A DNA stretch of 64,000 nt from DASPPM01 sp052143835 (GCA_052143835.1 JBKQRV010000028.1:19717-83716); one strand, 5' to 3'; positions 26,015 to 34,047 are shown, numbered from the stretch's first letter. Numbers and translations: made by a program. Notes: generated by a model from the letters alone, not told the origin.

Positions 26015-26356
26015 GGGAGCAGCGAAGCACGAATGCGGTCCCGCCGCATTGACGTAGCTCAACCTGCCTTGAGCGGCCCCTTTTGGGCTTGCGGCCCTCC
26101 CGGCAAAACAGAAACCCGCCGCCGCCGGCACCTCCACCCCTGGGGTCTCCCCCGGGGCGCTCGGAGCCGACGGCTCGCGGGTCCTGTCGCGGCGGATCGC
26201 TGGGCCGAAGGCAGCTTACCGTGCGAGATCAACGTCGGTCGGGCCGTTTCTCTCGACGGCGTTGCCTTGCGTCGTCCCCGCCGTGGCAGCTCAGGCTAGC
26301 AGGAGGGCGGCTTTCGTCCTTGATCCAGATCAATTCCGCGCCGGCGGGGCATCGCG
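26015..26356. other. Promoter region of the BON-M50-HhH operon
   Basis: 342 bp between the 3' end of the DUF3775 gene and the BON gene. It contains the FNR-like site 26320-26333. No coding sequence is recognised. Confidence 0.5.
26320..26333. promoter_or_regulatory. FNR/FixK-type box
   Basis: TTGATccagATCAA is a perfect match to the FNR/ANR/FixK palindrome TTGAT-N4-ATCAA. It lies between the DUF3775 gene end and the BON gene start. Its distance from the BON start suggests a long leader or a promoter nearer the DUF3775 gene. Confidence 0.75.
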
Positions 26357-26788
26357 CTATAGGCGATTCATCTCGTAGTCCGCGCAGGAGTGGCCGAGTG
26401 CCGCGAGCCCTTCCTCGAGGTAGTCCCCGAGGGCCGGCATGCCGATGAGGTAGTCGGCGGAATGGCGCCGGTGGCGCTCGTCGGCGAGCGAACGCGCGTC
26501 GCGCCACTCCGATCTCTCGAAGTCGCCGCGCCCGACCCAGGCCAGCGCGATCAGGTCGAGAACCTCGTCCTCATTGAGATCCTCGATCGCCTCGCGCAGC
26601 TCGGCGAGCGTAGGATCGTCCGCGTAATCCTCGAGGATCTCGGATTCGCCGCTGTCGGAGGGGTTCGAGCCGGGATCCGGCTCGACCGGCTCCACCTTCG
26701 CATCGAACTCCCGCGCCTTCAGGATGATGTAGCAGACCTTCTCGGCACTGATGTTGAGCTCGACCGGGGGTTGATCGTTCTCGGCCAT
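26357..26788 (-). CDS. DUF3775-domain protein
   Basis: The protein has 143 residues from the ATG at 26788 with AGGAGGAGG upstream. ELNISAEKVCYIILKAREFDAKVE is the characteristic opening of DUF3775 proteins, followed by an acidic spacer (PDPGSNPSDSGESEIL) and LREAIEDLNEDEVLDLIALAWVGRGDF and RHSADYLIGMPALGDYLEEGLAALG, which match the domain's helical second half. It is a cytoplasmic protein of unknown function. It is divergent from the ChaB gene, with an FNR-like box about 85 bp upstream of its start, so oxygen-responsive expression is plausible. Confidence 0.88.
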   Translation of the reverse strand: MAENDQPPVELNISAEKVCYIILKAREFDAKVEPVEPDPGSNPSDSGESEILEDYADDPTLAELREAIEDLNEDEVLDLIALAWVGRGDFERSEWRDARSLADERHRRHSADYLIGMPALGDYLEEGLAALGHSCADYEMNRL

Positions 26789-26872
26789 GGCGCGTTCCTC
26801 CTCCTGACTGCCGCCGCAGACCCCTCGCGGGGTGCTGCCGGCCCTACTATCCACGAGCAGCTGGCAAGCACC

Positions 26873-26886
26873 TTGATCCAAATCAG
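26873..26886. promoter_or_regulatory. FNR/FixK-type box (one mismatch)
   Basis: TTGATccaaATCAG matches TTGAT-N4-ATCAA except for the last base. It sits in the 138-bp divergent promoter region, 85 bp upstream of the DUF3775 start and 41 bp upstream of the ChaB start, close to the -41.5 position that class II FNR activation uses. Confidence 0.65.
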
Positions 26887-26926
26887 GCCGAAAGGCATCC
26901 TTTCGCTTGGCCCGAACGAGCATGTC

Positions 26927-27136
26927 ATGCCCTACAGGACGAATGCCGATCTTCCGCCTGCGGTCCGCGCGCATTTGCCGGCCGAGGCGCAGCTGATCTA
27001 TCGGGAAGCGTTCAATCACGCTTGGCAGCAATACGCCGCCGAGGGCGGCCGCCGCGAGGAGATCGCGCACCGCGTCGCCTGGGCCGCGGTCAAGCGCCAG
27101 TACGTCAAGTCAGGCGCCATGTGGGTGCCGAAATAG
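26927..27136 (+). CDS. ChaB-like small protein
   Basis: The protein has 69 residues beginning MPYRTNADLPPAVRAHLPAE. The run PPAVRAHLPAEAQLIYREAFNHAWQQY and the end RVAWAAVKRQYVK are the ChaB signature (ChaB of E. coli lies beside the cation exchanger ChaA). ChaB-type proteins are small cytoplasmic proteins whose biochemical role is unsettled. The start was chosen by the family N-terminus; the long upstream extension of the frame is antisense to DUF3775 and not coding. It is transcribed away from an FNR-like site and converges on the archaeal-type MAT gene. Confidence 0.9.
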   Translation: MPYRTNADLPPAVRAHLPAEAQLIYREAFNHAWQQYAAEGGRREEIAHRVAWAAVKRQYVKSGAMWVPK

Positions 27137-27155
27137 GAAAGCCGCGAGCTGCGCT

Positions 27156-28388
27156 CTATGCCGGAGCGGCGCTCTCGAGCGGCCAGCGGTCGAAGGCAAT
27201 GCGGCCCGCCAGCATGTCCTCGGCGAGCGTTGCCGTGCGCGCGAGAGAGGCCGCGGCAACCTCGCGCACGAGAGCCGCCATGCTCGCGAGCGGGCGGCCC
27301 TCCTCGCTCGCTATGCGAATGTCGACGAACGCCGGCTCGGCGACCGGCTGGCCGATGCGGCTCACGAGATAGACCTCGCTCGCCGAGGCCCCCGGCACGT
27401 CGCGCACGATCGCCTCTGCCATCAGGCCGGCCGTGATGTTGTAGATTTTGCCCACATGGGTCACGGCGTTCTTGCCGGCGACCGATTCCATCGTCATCGG
27501 CCGGTAGGGTGCGATGAGGCCGTTGACGCGGTTGCCCCGGCCGGCCTGGCCGTCGTCGCCGGCCTCGGCGGAGGTGCCCGTCACCGTCAAATAGACGCTG
27601 CCCTTGGCGATGTCGTCGGCGGTGTTGAGCCGCAGCGTCGCCTCGGCTGCGCCTTCGCCCAAGGCCGCCTCGCGTGCCGTGGCCAGAGCCGCGTCCTTCT
27701 TGGCGACGTAGTCCTCGAGGTCGCGGACGTGGCGGTCGACGAAGGCGCAGGCGATCGTCAAATCGATCAGCGTGCCATGGCGCAGCCCCATCACCTTGAC
27801 GTCCTCGCCGATCCAGGCCTGCGTCTCCTTGACCGCGGGCGAGTTGAGCCGGCGCTCGGTCGCAAGCACGGCGCGCTCGAGGCGGCTCAAGGGCGCATAG
27901 CCGACGCCGCAGGAGGTGTCGTTGGCGAGCGGGCGCCCTTCCTTCGCCGCGCGCAGGTAGAGCTCGACAAGATCGCGCGAGCCGGGGCGGAGTAGGGGAT
28001 GGATCACCACATGCCGCTCCGGGTCGAGCGTGCGCAAATGCCGGCGCAGCCAATCGCGGCTACCCCCCACCGCGAGCTCGTCGACGGGGACCTCGACCCC
28101 GCGGAACTCGCGCGTGGCGCGGCCCGAAAGATAGACCTCGATCGGCGCCACGACTTCCCCGCCGCCGAATTCCGGGCGCGCCCGGCCGGCGTGGAGCAGG
28201 ACCTTGTCGACATTGTGGTGCAGGATCAAACCGAAGCGCTCGCGATAGAAGCGGCTGAGCGACAGGCTGAGCGCCTCGGCGAGCATGTCGCAGAGCGTGT
28301 CCGGGTGCCCCAGGCCCTTGCGCTCGACGACCTCGACGGAGTCGGGCTCTTCGCGCGGAAGTGCCAAAGGCCGCAGCGTCAGTTCCAT
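27156..28388 (-). CDS. mat: Methionine adenosyltransferase, archaeal type
   Basis: The protein has 410 residues from the ATG at 28388 with GGGGGAG upstream. The sequence follows the archaeal MAT family (Methanocaldococcus type) and not bacterial MetK: VVERKGLGHPDTLCDMLAE, LILHHNVDKVLLHAG, ANDTSCGVGYAPLSRLE, GEDVKVMGLRHG, LTVTGTSAEAGDDGQAGRGN, RPMTMESVAGKNAVTHVGKIYN. It makes S-adenosylmethionine from methionine and ATP. Most bacteria rely on MetK, and a second, archaeal-type enzyme suggests a special condition. FNR-boxed neighbours on both sides, the CBS and M50-CBS genes (domains that bind AdoMet or AMP) and the NAD salvage gene give the context. No box is seen directly upstream of it. Confidence 0.93.
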   Translation of the reverse strand: MELTLRPLALPREEPDSVEVVERKGLGHPDTLCDMLAEALSLSLSRFYRERFGLILHHNVDKVLLHAGRARPEFGGGEVVAPIEVYLSGRATREFRGVEVPVDELAVGGSRDWLRRHLRTLDPERHVVIHPLLRPGSRDLVELYLRAAKEGRPLANDTSCGVGYAPLSRLERAVLATERRLNSPAVKETQAWIGEDVKVMGLRHGTLIDLTIACAFVDRHVRDLEDYVAKKDAALATAREAALGEGAAEATLRLNTADDIAKGSVYLTVTGTSAEAGDDGQAGRGNRVNGLIAPYRPMTMESVAGKNAVTHVGKIYNITAGLMAEAIVRDVPGASASEVYLVSRIGQPVAEPAFVDIRIASEEGRPLASMAALVREVAAASLARTATLAEDMLAGRIAFDRWPLESAAPA

Positions 28389-28614
28389 GCCGCGATCTCC
28401 CCCTCGCTCGGCGGGCGCATGGGCGCGGTAGCGGGGACTTGGGCGAGGCGGCCGCACGCCGGGGCGGAGGAGCAGCGACGAGCGCGGCTGCGGCAAGGCT
28501 TACGGCGCCATGCGCGCCCTCTCGCCCCTGCCTGGCGGTGCTGCTTGCGGTCGCGGCCGCTCGACGATGAGCACCTCGGTCGCGATGAGCGCGCGGCCGC
28601 GCGGGCCGCAGGCC

Positions 28615-29040
28615 CTACCAAAGCCGCTCGGCGTAGCCCGTTTCCTCATCGAGACGGGCGTGCTCCACGCCGCGGAAGTCGCCGCGCGATACGACCCCCA
28701 CGACGCGTCCCTTGTCCACGATCGGGATGTGGCGGAAGCCGCCGTCCTGCATCAAAAGCAAGGCCTCCATCGCCGGCTTGCCCGGCGCCATCGTCGCGGG
28801 ATTCTTGGTCATCGCGTCGGCAAGGGTCGCCGTGGCGGGATCGAGCGCCTTGGCAAGCACGCGGCACACGGCGTCCCGGCCGGTGAAGATGCCCAACAGC
28901 CGGCGCTCTTTGTCCGCGACAAGCACGGCGCCCACGCGCCGCTTGCACATCTGCTGGCAAGCATCCCTGATCAGCGTCTCGGGCTTGAGCACGAGCGGCT
29001 GCTGGTCGCGGACGATATCGCCCATCACCCTTTGCGGCAT
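28615..29040 (-). CDS. Tandem CBS-domain protein
   Basis: The protein has 141 residues, preceded by GAGGAGGG. It consists of a CBS pair only: residues about 8-65 (VLKPETLIRDACQQMCKRRVGAVLVADKERRLLGIFTGRD) and 75-130 (MTKNPATMAPGKPAMEALLLMQDGGFRHIPIVDKGRVVGVVSRGD). Such stand-alone Bateman modules bind AMP, ATP, NAD or AdoMet and modulate partner enzymes. The adjacent archaeal-type MAT on the same strand (226 bp downstream) is a candidate partner, by inference. Two FNR-like sites lie 66-120 bp upstream, so low-oxygen control is likely. Confidence 0.92.
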   Translation of the reverse strand: MPQRVMGDIVRDQQPLVLKPETLIRDACQQMCKRRVGAVLVADKERRLLGIFTGRDAVCRVLAKALDPATATLADAMTKNPATMAPGKPAMEALLLMQDGGFRHIPIVDKGRVVGVVSRGDFRGVEHARLDEETGYAERLW

Positions 29041-29105
29041 GACACCCTCCTCTAGGCGACGCCTGCTTGAGCGATCAGCATCTCCGAATCGCCGCGCAAA
29101 AGCAT

Positions 29106-29119
29106 TGATCTAGGTCACT
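29106..29119. promoter_or_regulatory. FNR/FixK-like box (degenerate right half)
   Basis: TTGATctagGTCAC keeps the full left half-site and TCA of the right half. It lies 66 bp upstream of the CBS gene start, an activating position. Weaker than its neighbour at 29147. Confidence 0.5.
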
Positions 29120-29146
29120 CGACCCATCAGGCTGCCGCCGCTGGTT

Positions 29147-29160
29147 TGACGTGAATCAAT
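29147..29160. promoter_or_regulatory. FNR/FixK-type box
   Basis: TTGACgtgaATCAA matches TTGAY-N4-ATCAA, the FixK/ANR form. It lies in the divergent region, 107 bp upstream of the CBS gene and 128 bp upstream of the Cas2/SinR-like small gene. Confidence 0.7.
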
Positions 29161-29287
29161 GCCGTCCCCGCCGGATCGTGCATGCTCCAAACATGCGGCG
29201 GAGCGCAAGGCCGAGCCGGGCGGGCATGGCGCCGGAAAGGGAGAGGCCGCCTCGGACTCCGGCGCGAGCTCAAAGCATGGAGTGACC

Positions 29288-29581
29288 ATGGCGAGCAACC
29301 TCCTCATCGCGTACGACGTCGGTCGGCTGCGCGCCGACGAAACGCCGATTACCGAGACCATCAATGCCCTCGGCGAGGCACTCCAATTGCTCGACCGGGT
29401 ATGGTACGTGGCTTCCGCCTATTCGGCAGCGGATGCGGCCGATCTCGTTCGCGTGGCGATGGAAGGCCACGACCGCCTGCTTGTCGTCGATGCCGGCAGC
29501 GACGACGTCGCCTGGTTCAATCTCGCGAGTCCGGGCGCCGACAGTCTGAATGGATTCTGGCACAAAGGGCGCGCGGCCTAG
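29288..29581 (+). CDS. Small protein resembling the SinR/VapD-Cas2 ferredoxin-like superfamily
   Basis: The protein has 97 residues with the ATG at 29288. The pattern NLLIAYDVGRLRADETPITETINALG, then LLDRVWYVASAYSAADAADLV, and HDRLLVVDAGSDDVAWFNL follows the small SinR-like proteins (YLISYDL...I..LG.....L.STW.V......DKLLVV..G..AAW), relatives of VapD and Cas2. Cas2-type first-strand Asp is present (AYD). No CRISPR or toxin-antitoxin partner is adjacent. It sits downstream of FNR-like sites and upstream of the 2-oxo acid dehydrogenase operon. I assign the fold by pattern only; any nuclease activity is unproven. Confidence 0.6.
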   Translation: MASNLLIAYDVGRLRADETPITETINALGEALQLLDRVWYVASAYSAADAADLVRVAMEGHDRLLVVDAGSDDVAWFNLASPGADSLNGFWHKGRAA

Positions 29582-29693
29582 CTGGCCGACGGTGCCGGGG
29601 CGTCGCGCCGTCGGCCGGCACGCGGGGTCGGGGTGCAAAGGGGCGCCTCGAGAGGGGTGCCCACGCTCGCCAGAGCTGACCGGGAGCGGCTCG

Positions 29694-30776
29694 ATGCCCA
29701 AGCGCTCTATCGCTCAATTCACCGTCGACTACACGCAATACCTTGCTCCTGACGGCTGCGCGCTCGGACCGCTGCCGAGTTTCGCCGAAGATGCGGCCAA
29801 TCTCGTCCCGCTCTACCGCGGCATGGTGCTGACCCGCGCCTTCGACGCCAAGGCGATAGCGCTCCAGCGCACCGGCCGGCTCGGCACTTTCGCCTCGTCG
29901 CTCGGTCAGGAGGCGGTGGGTATCGGCGCTGCAAGCGCCATGCTTAGAGACGACGTTCTGGTCCCCTCTTTTCGCGACCAGGCGGCCCAGCTTTGGCGCG
30001 GCGTCAGCGCGCTCGAGCTCTTGCTTTACTGGGGCGGCGACGAGCGGGGGAGCGATTTCGCCGGGCCGCGCGAGGACTTTCCGATCGCGGTCCCGGTCGC
30101 GAGTCACGCGCCTCACGCGGCGGGCGCGGCCCTGGCCCTCAAGCTTCGCCGCGAGCGCCGCGCCGTCCTCTGCATTCTCGGAGACGGGGCGACCTCCAAG
30201 GGCGATTTCTACGAGGCGCTCAACCTCGCCGGCGCATGGCATCTCCCGCTCGTCATCCTGATCAACAACAACCAGTGGGCCATCTCGGTGCCGCGCGCGG
30301 CGCAAAGTGCGGCCGAGACGCTCGCCCAGAAGGCGATCGCCGCCGGCGTTCCGGGCGAGCAGCTCGACGGCAACGACGTTTTGGCCGTGCGCGAGCGCGT
30401 GGCGGGGGCTCTCTCGCGCGCGCGCGAGGGAGGCGGGGCCTCGCTCGTAGAGGCGGTCACCTACCGCCTCGACGACCACACGACGGCGGATGACGCGCGG
30501 CGCTACCGCGACGACGCCGAGGTGAGCAGGCACTGGGAGAACGATCCCGTCGCCCGCCTGCGCGCGCATTTGGTCGCGCGCGGCGTCTGGAGTCGGGCGG
30601 AGGAGGAGCACGTGCTCGCCGAGACGTCGGCCGAGGTGGAGAAGGCGGCCGAAGCCTATCTCGCGACAGCGCCCCAGCCGGTCGAGGCCATGTTCGACTA
30701 CCTCTTCGCAAAGCTGCCCCCGGCAATGCTGGCAGAACGCGAGGAGGCGGTCGCGGAAGGAAAGCGCCGTGGCTGA
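29694..30776 (+). CDS. 2-oxo acid dehydrogenase E1 component, alpha subunit
   Basis: The protein has 360 residues from the ATG at 29694 (MPKRSIAQFTVDYTQYLAPD), with GGGAG upstream. The ThDP motif runs GDGATSKGDFYEALNLAG...NNNQWAIS (about residues 165-200), and GRLGTFASSLGQEAVGIGAA is typical of heterotetrameric E1 alpha subunits of pyruvate or branched-chain 2-oxo acid dehydrogenases. It decarboxylates a 2-oxo acid and transfers the acyl group to E2 lipoate. The next gene encodes E1 beta, overlapping by 8 bp, then E2, then an amino acid dehydrogenase. QxxRTG and SSxGQEA features favour a pyruvate or branched-chain substrate but do not decide it. Confidence 0.92.
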   Translation: MPKRSIAQFTVDYTQYLAPDGCALGPLPSFAEDAANLVPLYRGMVLTRAFDAKAIALQRTGRLGTFASSLGQEAVGIGAASAMLRDDVLVPSFRDQAAQLWRGVSALELLLYWGGDERGSDFAGPREDFPIAVPVASHAPHAAGAALALKLRRERRAVLCILGDGATSKGDFYEALNLAGAWHLPLVILINNNQWAISVPRAAQSAAETLAQKAIAAGVPGEQLDGNDVLAVRERVAGALSRAREGGGASLVEAVTYRLDDHTTADDARRYRDDAEVSRHWENDPVARLRAHLVARGVWSRAEEEHVLAETSAEVEKAAEAYLATAPQPVEAMFDYLFAKLPPAMLAEREEAVAEGKRRG

Positions 30777-31749
30777 GCGCAATCTCGTGGAGGCGATCAA
30801 TCTGGCCCTCGCCCGCGCGATGGAGGAGGACTCCCGCGTCGTGATCCTGGGCGAGGACGTGGGCAGGGACGGCGGCGTCTTCAGGGTGACCGACGGGCTG
30901 CTCGAGCGCTTCGGCAGCGAGCGCGTGCTGGATACGCCGCTTGCCGAGGCTGCGATCGCCGGCGTGTCGGTGGGCCTGGCGGCGCAGGGCTTCCGCCCGG
31001 TTGCGGAAATCCAGTTCATGGGCTTCGCCTACAGCACGATCGACCAGCTCCTGAACCACGCCTCGCGCCTGCGCACGCGCACGCGCGGCCGCCTCTCTTG
31101 CCCGATGGTCCTGCGCACGCCGTGCGGCGGCGGCATCCACGCGCCCGAGCATCATTCCGAGAGCGGGGAGGCGTGCTTCACCAATATTCCGGGCCTGCGC
31201 GTGGTCGTACCGTCCTCGCCCAAGCGCGCCTACGGCCTGCTGCTTGCCGCGATCCGCGATCCCGATCCGGTGGTCTTTCTCGAGCCGACGCGCATCTACC
31301 GCTCGCTCCGCGAGGAGGTGGCGGACAGCGGCGAGGCGATGCCGCTCGATAGCACCTTCACCTTGCGCGAAGGCCGCGACGTGACGCTCGTCGGCTGGGG
31401 TGCGGTCACGCTCGACTTGCTGACGGCGGCCGAGCGGCTCGCTGGCGACGGGATCGAGGCGGAAGTGCTCGATGTCGCCACGCTCGTGCCGCTCGATGCC
31501 GCGCGCATCCTCGCCTCGGTCGAGAAGACGGGCCGCTGCGTGATCTGCCACGAGGCGCCGCTCTCTGCCGGCTTCGGCGCCGAGATCGCAGCACGTCTGG
31601 CAGGGCCCGGTCTCTACTCGCTCCTCGCCCCCGTCGAGCGGATTGCCGGCTATGACACGGTGATGCCCTTGCCCCGGCTCGAGCGGAGCTATCTGCCGAG
31701 CGTGGAGCGCATCCTCGCGGGCGCGCGGCGCGCGTTGAGCCACGCCTAG
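30769..31749 (+). CDS. 2-oxo acid dehydrogenase E1 component, beta subunit
   Basis: The protein has 326 residues starting with GTG at 30769, inside the end of the alpha gene, with GGAAGG upstream. Motifs are RAMEEDSRVVILGEDVGRDGGVF, LDTPLAEAAIAGVSVGLA, ALRTPCGGG-type segment VLRTPCGGGIHAPEHHSES, and VVVPSSPKRAYGLLLAAIRD. These define the transketolase pyrimidine and C-terminal domains of E1 beta. It completes the ThDP site at the alpha/beta interface. The overlap implies translational coupling and equimolar synthesis. Confidence 0.94.
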   Translation: MAERNLVEAINLALARAMEEDSRVVILGEDVGRDGGVFRVTDGLLERFGSERVLDTPLAEAAIAGVSVGLAAQGFRPVAEIQFMGFAYSTIDQLLNHASRLRTRTRGRLSCPMVLRTPCGGGIHAPEHHSESGEACFTNIPGLRVVVPSSPKRAYGLLLAAIRDPDPVVFLEPTRIYRSLREEVADSGEAMPLDSTFTLREGRDVTLVGWGAVTLDLLTAAERLAGDGIEAEVLDVATLVPLDAARILASVEKTGRCVICHEAPLSAGFGAEIAARLAGPGLYSLLAPVERIAGYDTVMPLPRLERSYLPSVERILAGARRALSHA

Positions 31750-31760
31750 GGAGGTCCAGG

Positions 31761-32894
31761 ATGAGCGCAGAAAGCCCGCGGATCTTCGCCCTTCCCGACC
31801 TCGGCGAGGGCCTCGAGGAAGCCGAGATCATCGCCTGGCACGTCTCGCCGGGCGATCACGTCGTCGCCGATCAGCCCATCGTTTCCGTCGAGACGGACAA
31901 GGCGGTGGTCGACATTCCCTCGCCCCGTTCCGGCCGCATCGCCTGCTTGTTCGCAAAGCAGGGCGAGCACCTCAAGACAGGGGCACCGCTCATCGAATTC
32001 GCAGGCGCCGAGGCGGGGGACGTGGGAGCGGTGGTGGGAGAGCTCGAGGTAGCGGCCGCGGGCCCCGTGCGGGCTGCCGCTACGCCCTTGCCCGCGCGTG
32101 CCGCCGAGGGCGCGGCTGCGCGCGTAAAGGCCTCGCCCGCCGTGCGTGCCCTTGCCGGCACGCTCGCGGTCGAGCTTGCCGGTATCTCCGGGAGCGGGCC
32201 CGGCGGCGAGATCACCAAGGCGGACGTCGAGCGCGCCGCGAGCGTGCTCAGGGCAGGCGACGGGGCCGAGCCGCTCATGGGCGTGCGGCGCGCCATGGCG
32301 CGGCGCATGGCAGACGCGGGTGCCGTCGTAGTGCCCGCGACCGTGACCGAGGAGGCGGACGTCGAGGCCTGGCCGGCCGAGGCCGACGTGACCGCGCGCC
32401 TGGTCGAGGCGATCGTAGCAGGCTGCCAGGCGGAGCCGTCGCTCAACGCCGCTTTCGACGGTCAAACCCTCACGCGCAGGCTCGCTCGCCAAGTCAACGT
32501 GGGGATCGCCTTCGACACCAGCGACGGGCTCTTTGTGCCGGTGCTCTTCGATGCCGCAAGCCGGGATGCCGCGGCACTCCGGCGCGAGATCGACGCCCTC
32601 AAGCAAGCGGTCGCCGGCCGCACCATCCCGCCCGCGGCACTGCGCGGCGCCACCATCACGCTCTCGAACTTCGGCACGCTCGGAGGAATGCATGCGTCCC
32701 TCGTCGTGGTGCCGCCGCAGGTCGCCATCCTGGGCGCGGGGCGCATCTCCGCGCGCGCCGTGGTGCGCGGCGAGAGCTTGGCCGCGCGACGCACCCTCCC
32801 GCTCTCTCTCACCTTCGATCACCGCGCCGTCTCGGGCGGGGAGGCGGGCCGCTTCTTACGAGCGGTCAAGGCCGAGCTCGAGCGTATGCATTGA
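31761..32894 (+). CDS. 2-oxo acid dehydrogenase E2 (dihydrolipoamide acyltransferase) with atypical active-site motif
   Basis: The protein has 377 residues. The lipoyl domain spans residues 6-80 with the lipoylation Lys in VSVETDKAVVDIPSP. An Ala/Pro linker follows, then a short E3/E1-binding domain (KASPAVRALAGTLAVELAGI...GGEITKADV, about 115-155) and a compact catalytic domain (about 170-377). The catalytic stretch reads LSLTFDHRAVSGGEAGRFL: the His is present but the D of the family HxxxDG motif is Ser. With the short catalytic domain this may mean altered transacylase chemistry. No E3 gene follows, so lipoamide dehydrogenase must come from elsewhere. It starts 11 bp after E1 beta. Confidence 0.88.
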   Translation: MSAESPRIFALPDLGEGLEEAEIIAWHVSPGDHVVADQPIVSVETDKAVVDIPSPRSGRIACLFAKQGEHLKTGAPLIEFAGAEAGDVGAVVGELEVAAAGPVRAAATPLPARAAEGAAARVKASPAVRALAGTLAVELAGISGSGPGGEITKADVERAASVLRAGDGAEPLMGVRRAMARRMADAGAVVVPATVTEEADVEAWPAEADVTARLVEAIVAGCQAEPSLNAAFDGQTLTRRLARQVNVGIAFDTSDGLFVPVLFDAASRDAAALRREIDALKQAVAGRTIPPAALRGATITLSNFGTLGGMHASLVVVPPQVAILGAGRISARAVVRGESLAARRTLPLSLTFDHRAVSGGEAGRFLRAVKAELERMH

Positions 32895-32928
32895 GCGGGC
32901 CGTCATCGGGAGAGCGGGAGTGCACGTT

Positions 32929-34047
32929 ATGGAAGAGGCTTTCCGTTTCGCAGACGAGCTGGGCCCCGCCAAGATCGTCCATATTCACGTGCCCGGGCAC
33001 GTGCCCGGGGCGAGCCTCAAGGCGATCGTCGTCATCGACAATGTGGCGTGCGGACCCTCGATCGGCGGGGTGCGCATGGCGCCCGACGTGAGCCTCGAGG
33101 AATGTTTCCGCCTCGCCCGCGCCATGACGCTCAAGAACGCTGCGGCCGGATTAGCGCACGGCGGGGGTAAGTCCGTGATCTTCGCCGACCCGCGCATGCC
33201 GGCGCCGCAAAAGGAGGCGCTCATGCGCGCCTTCGCCTGCGCCATCCGCGACCTCGTCGACTACATCCCCGGTCCGGACATGGGTACGGACGAGCGCGCC
33301 ATGGCCTGGGTCGCGGACGAGATCCACCGCTCCGTCGGCTTGCCGCCGGCCTTAGGCGGCATCCCGCTCGATGAGATCGGCGCCACCGGCTTCGGCCTCG
33401 CCGTCGCCATCGAGGCGGCGCGCCCGCACTCGGGCATCGAGCTCAAGGGCGCGCGCGTCGCCGTGCAGGGCTTCGGCTCGGTCGGCCGCCATGCCGCGCG
33501 GTTTCTCGCGGAGAAAGGTGCGGTCCTGGTCGCGGCCGCGGATTCGGGCGGAACGATCCATGCGCCGCGCGGCCTCGACATCGAAGCGCTGACGCGGCTC
33601 AAGGCCGAGGGCAAAAGCGTCGTCGAGTATCGCGGGGGCGAGAAGCTCGCCACGGACGCGATCGTGGGCGTGCCATGCGAGATCTGGATTCCGGCGGCGC
33701 GCCCCGATGTGCTGCGCGCCGACAACGTCATGCGGCTCGAGGCAAAGCTCGTGGCCCAGGGGGCGAACATCCCGGCGACGGCCGAGGCCGAACAGGCGCT
33801 TCACGAGCGCGGCGTTCTGGTGCTTCCCGATTTCATCGCCAATGCCGGCGGCGTGATCACTGCGGCGGTCGAGTATCACGGCGGAACCGAGGCCGCGGCC
33901 TTCGCGGCGATCGCCGAGAAGATCGGCCGCAACGTGAAGCTCGTGCTCGAGGAGGCGGCACGTAAGCACTCCCTCCCGCGCGCGGCGGCGACGGCACTCG
34001 CCGAGCGGCGCGTGCGCGAGGCGATGAAGCTGCGCCGCTTCGGGTGA
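32929..34047 (+). CDS. Glu/Leu/Phe/Val dehydrogenase family enzyme
   Basis: The protein has 372 residues from the ATG at 32929 (GGGAG upstream; a GTG at 32920 is in frame). The N-terminal domain has SIGGVRMAPDVSLEECFRLA, MTLKNAAAGLAHGGGKSVI with the catalytic-site Lys, and DYIPGPDMGTDERAMAWV with the catalytic Asp. The NAD(P) fold has GARVAVQGFGSVGRHAARFL, and LVAQGANIPATAEAE and LPDFIANAGGVITAAVEY close the family pattern. It interconverts an L-amino acid and its 2-oxo acid. Its position 34 bp after E2 suggests it supplies the 2-oxo acid for that complex, e.g. from leucine or valine (inference). A hairpin 18 bp past the stop may end the operon. Confidence 0.9.
   Translation: MEEAFRFADELGPAKIVHIHVPGHVPGASLKAIVVIDNVACGPSIGGVRMAPDVSLEECFRLARAMTLKNAAAGLAHGGGKSVIFADPRMPAPQKEALMRAFACAIRDLVDYIPGPDMGTDERAMAWVADEIHRSVGLPPALGGIPLDEIGATGFGLAVAIEAARPHSGIELKGARVAVQGFGSVGRHAARFLAEKGAVLVAAADSGGTIHAPRGLDIEALTRLKAEGKSVVEYRGGEKLATDAIVGVPCEIWIPAARPDVLRADNVMRLEAKLVAQGANIPATAEAEQALHERGVLVLPDFIANAGGVITAAVEYHGGTEAAAFAAIAEKIGRNVKLVLEEAARKHSLPRAAATALAERRVREAMKLRRFG

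Noticed and set aside
23534..26299. 921-codon plus-strand frame across the HhH, M50 and BON genes
   Set aside because: Low-complexity Arg/Glu/His text; the opposite strand has three clear families.
29288..29581. CRISPR-associated Cas2
   Set aside because: Only the fold pattern matches; there is no repeat-spacer array or other cas gene anywhere in the window.
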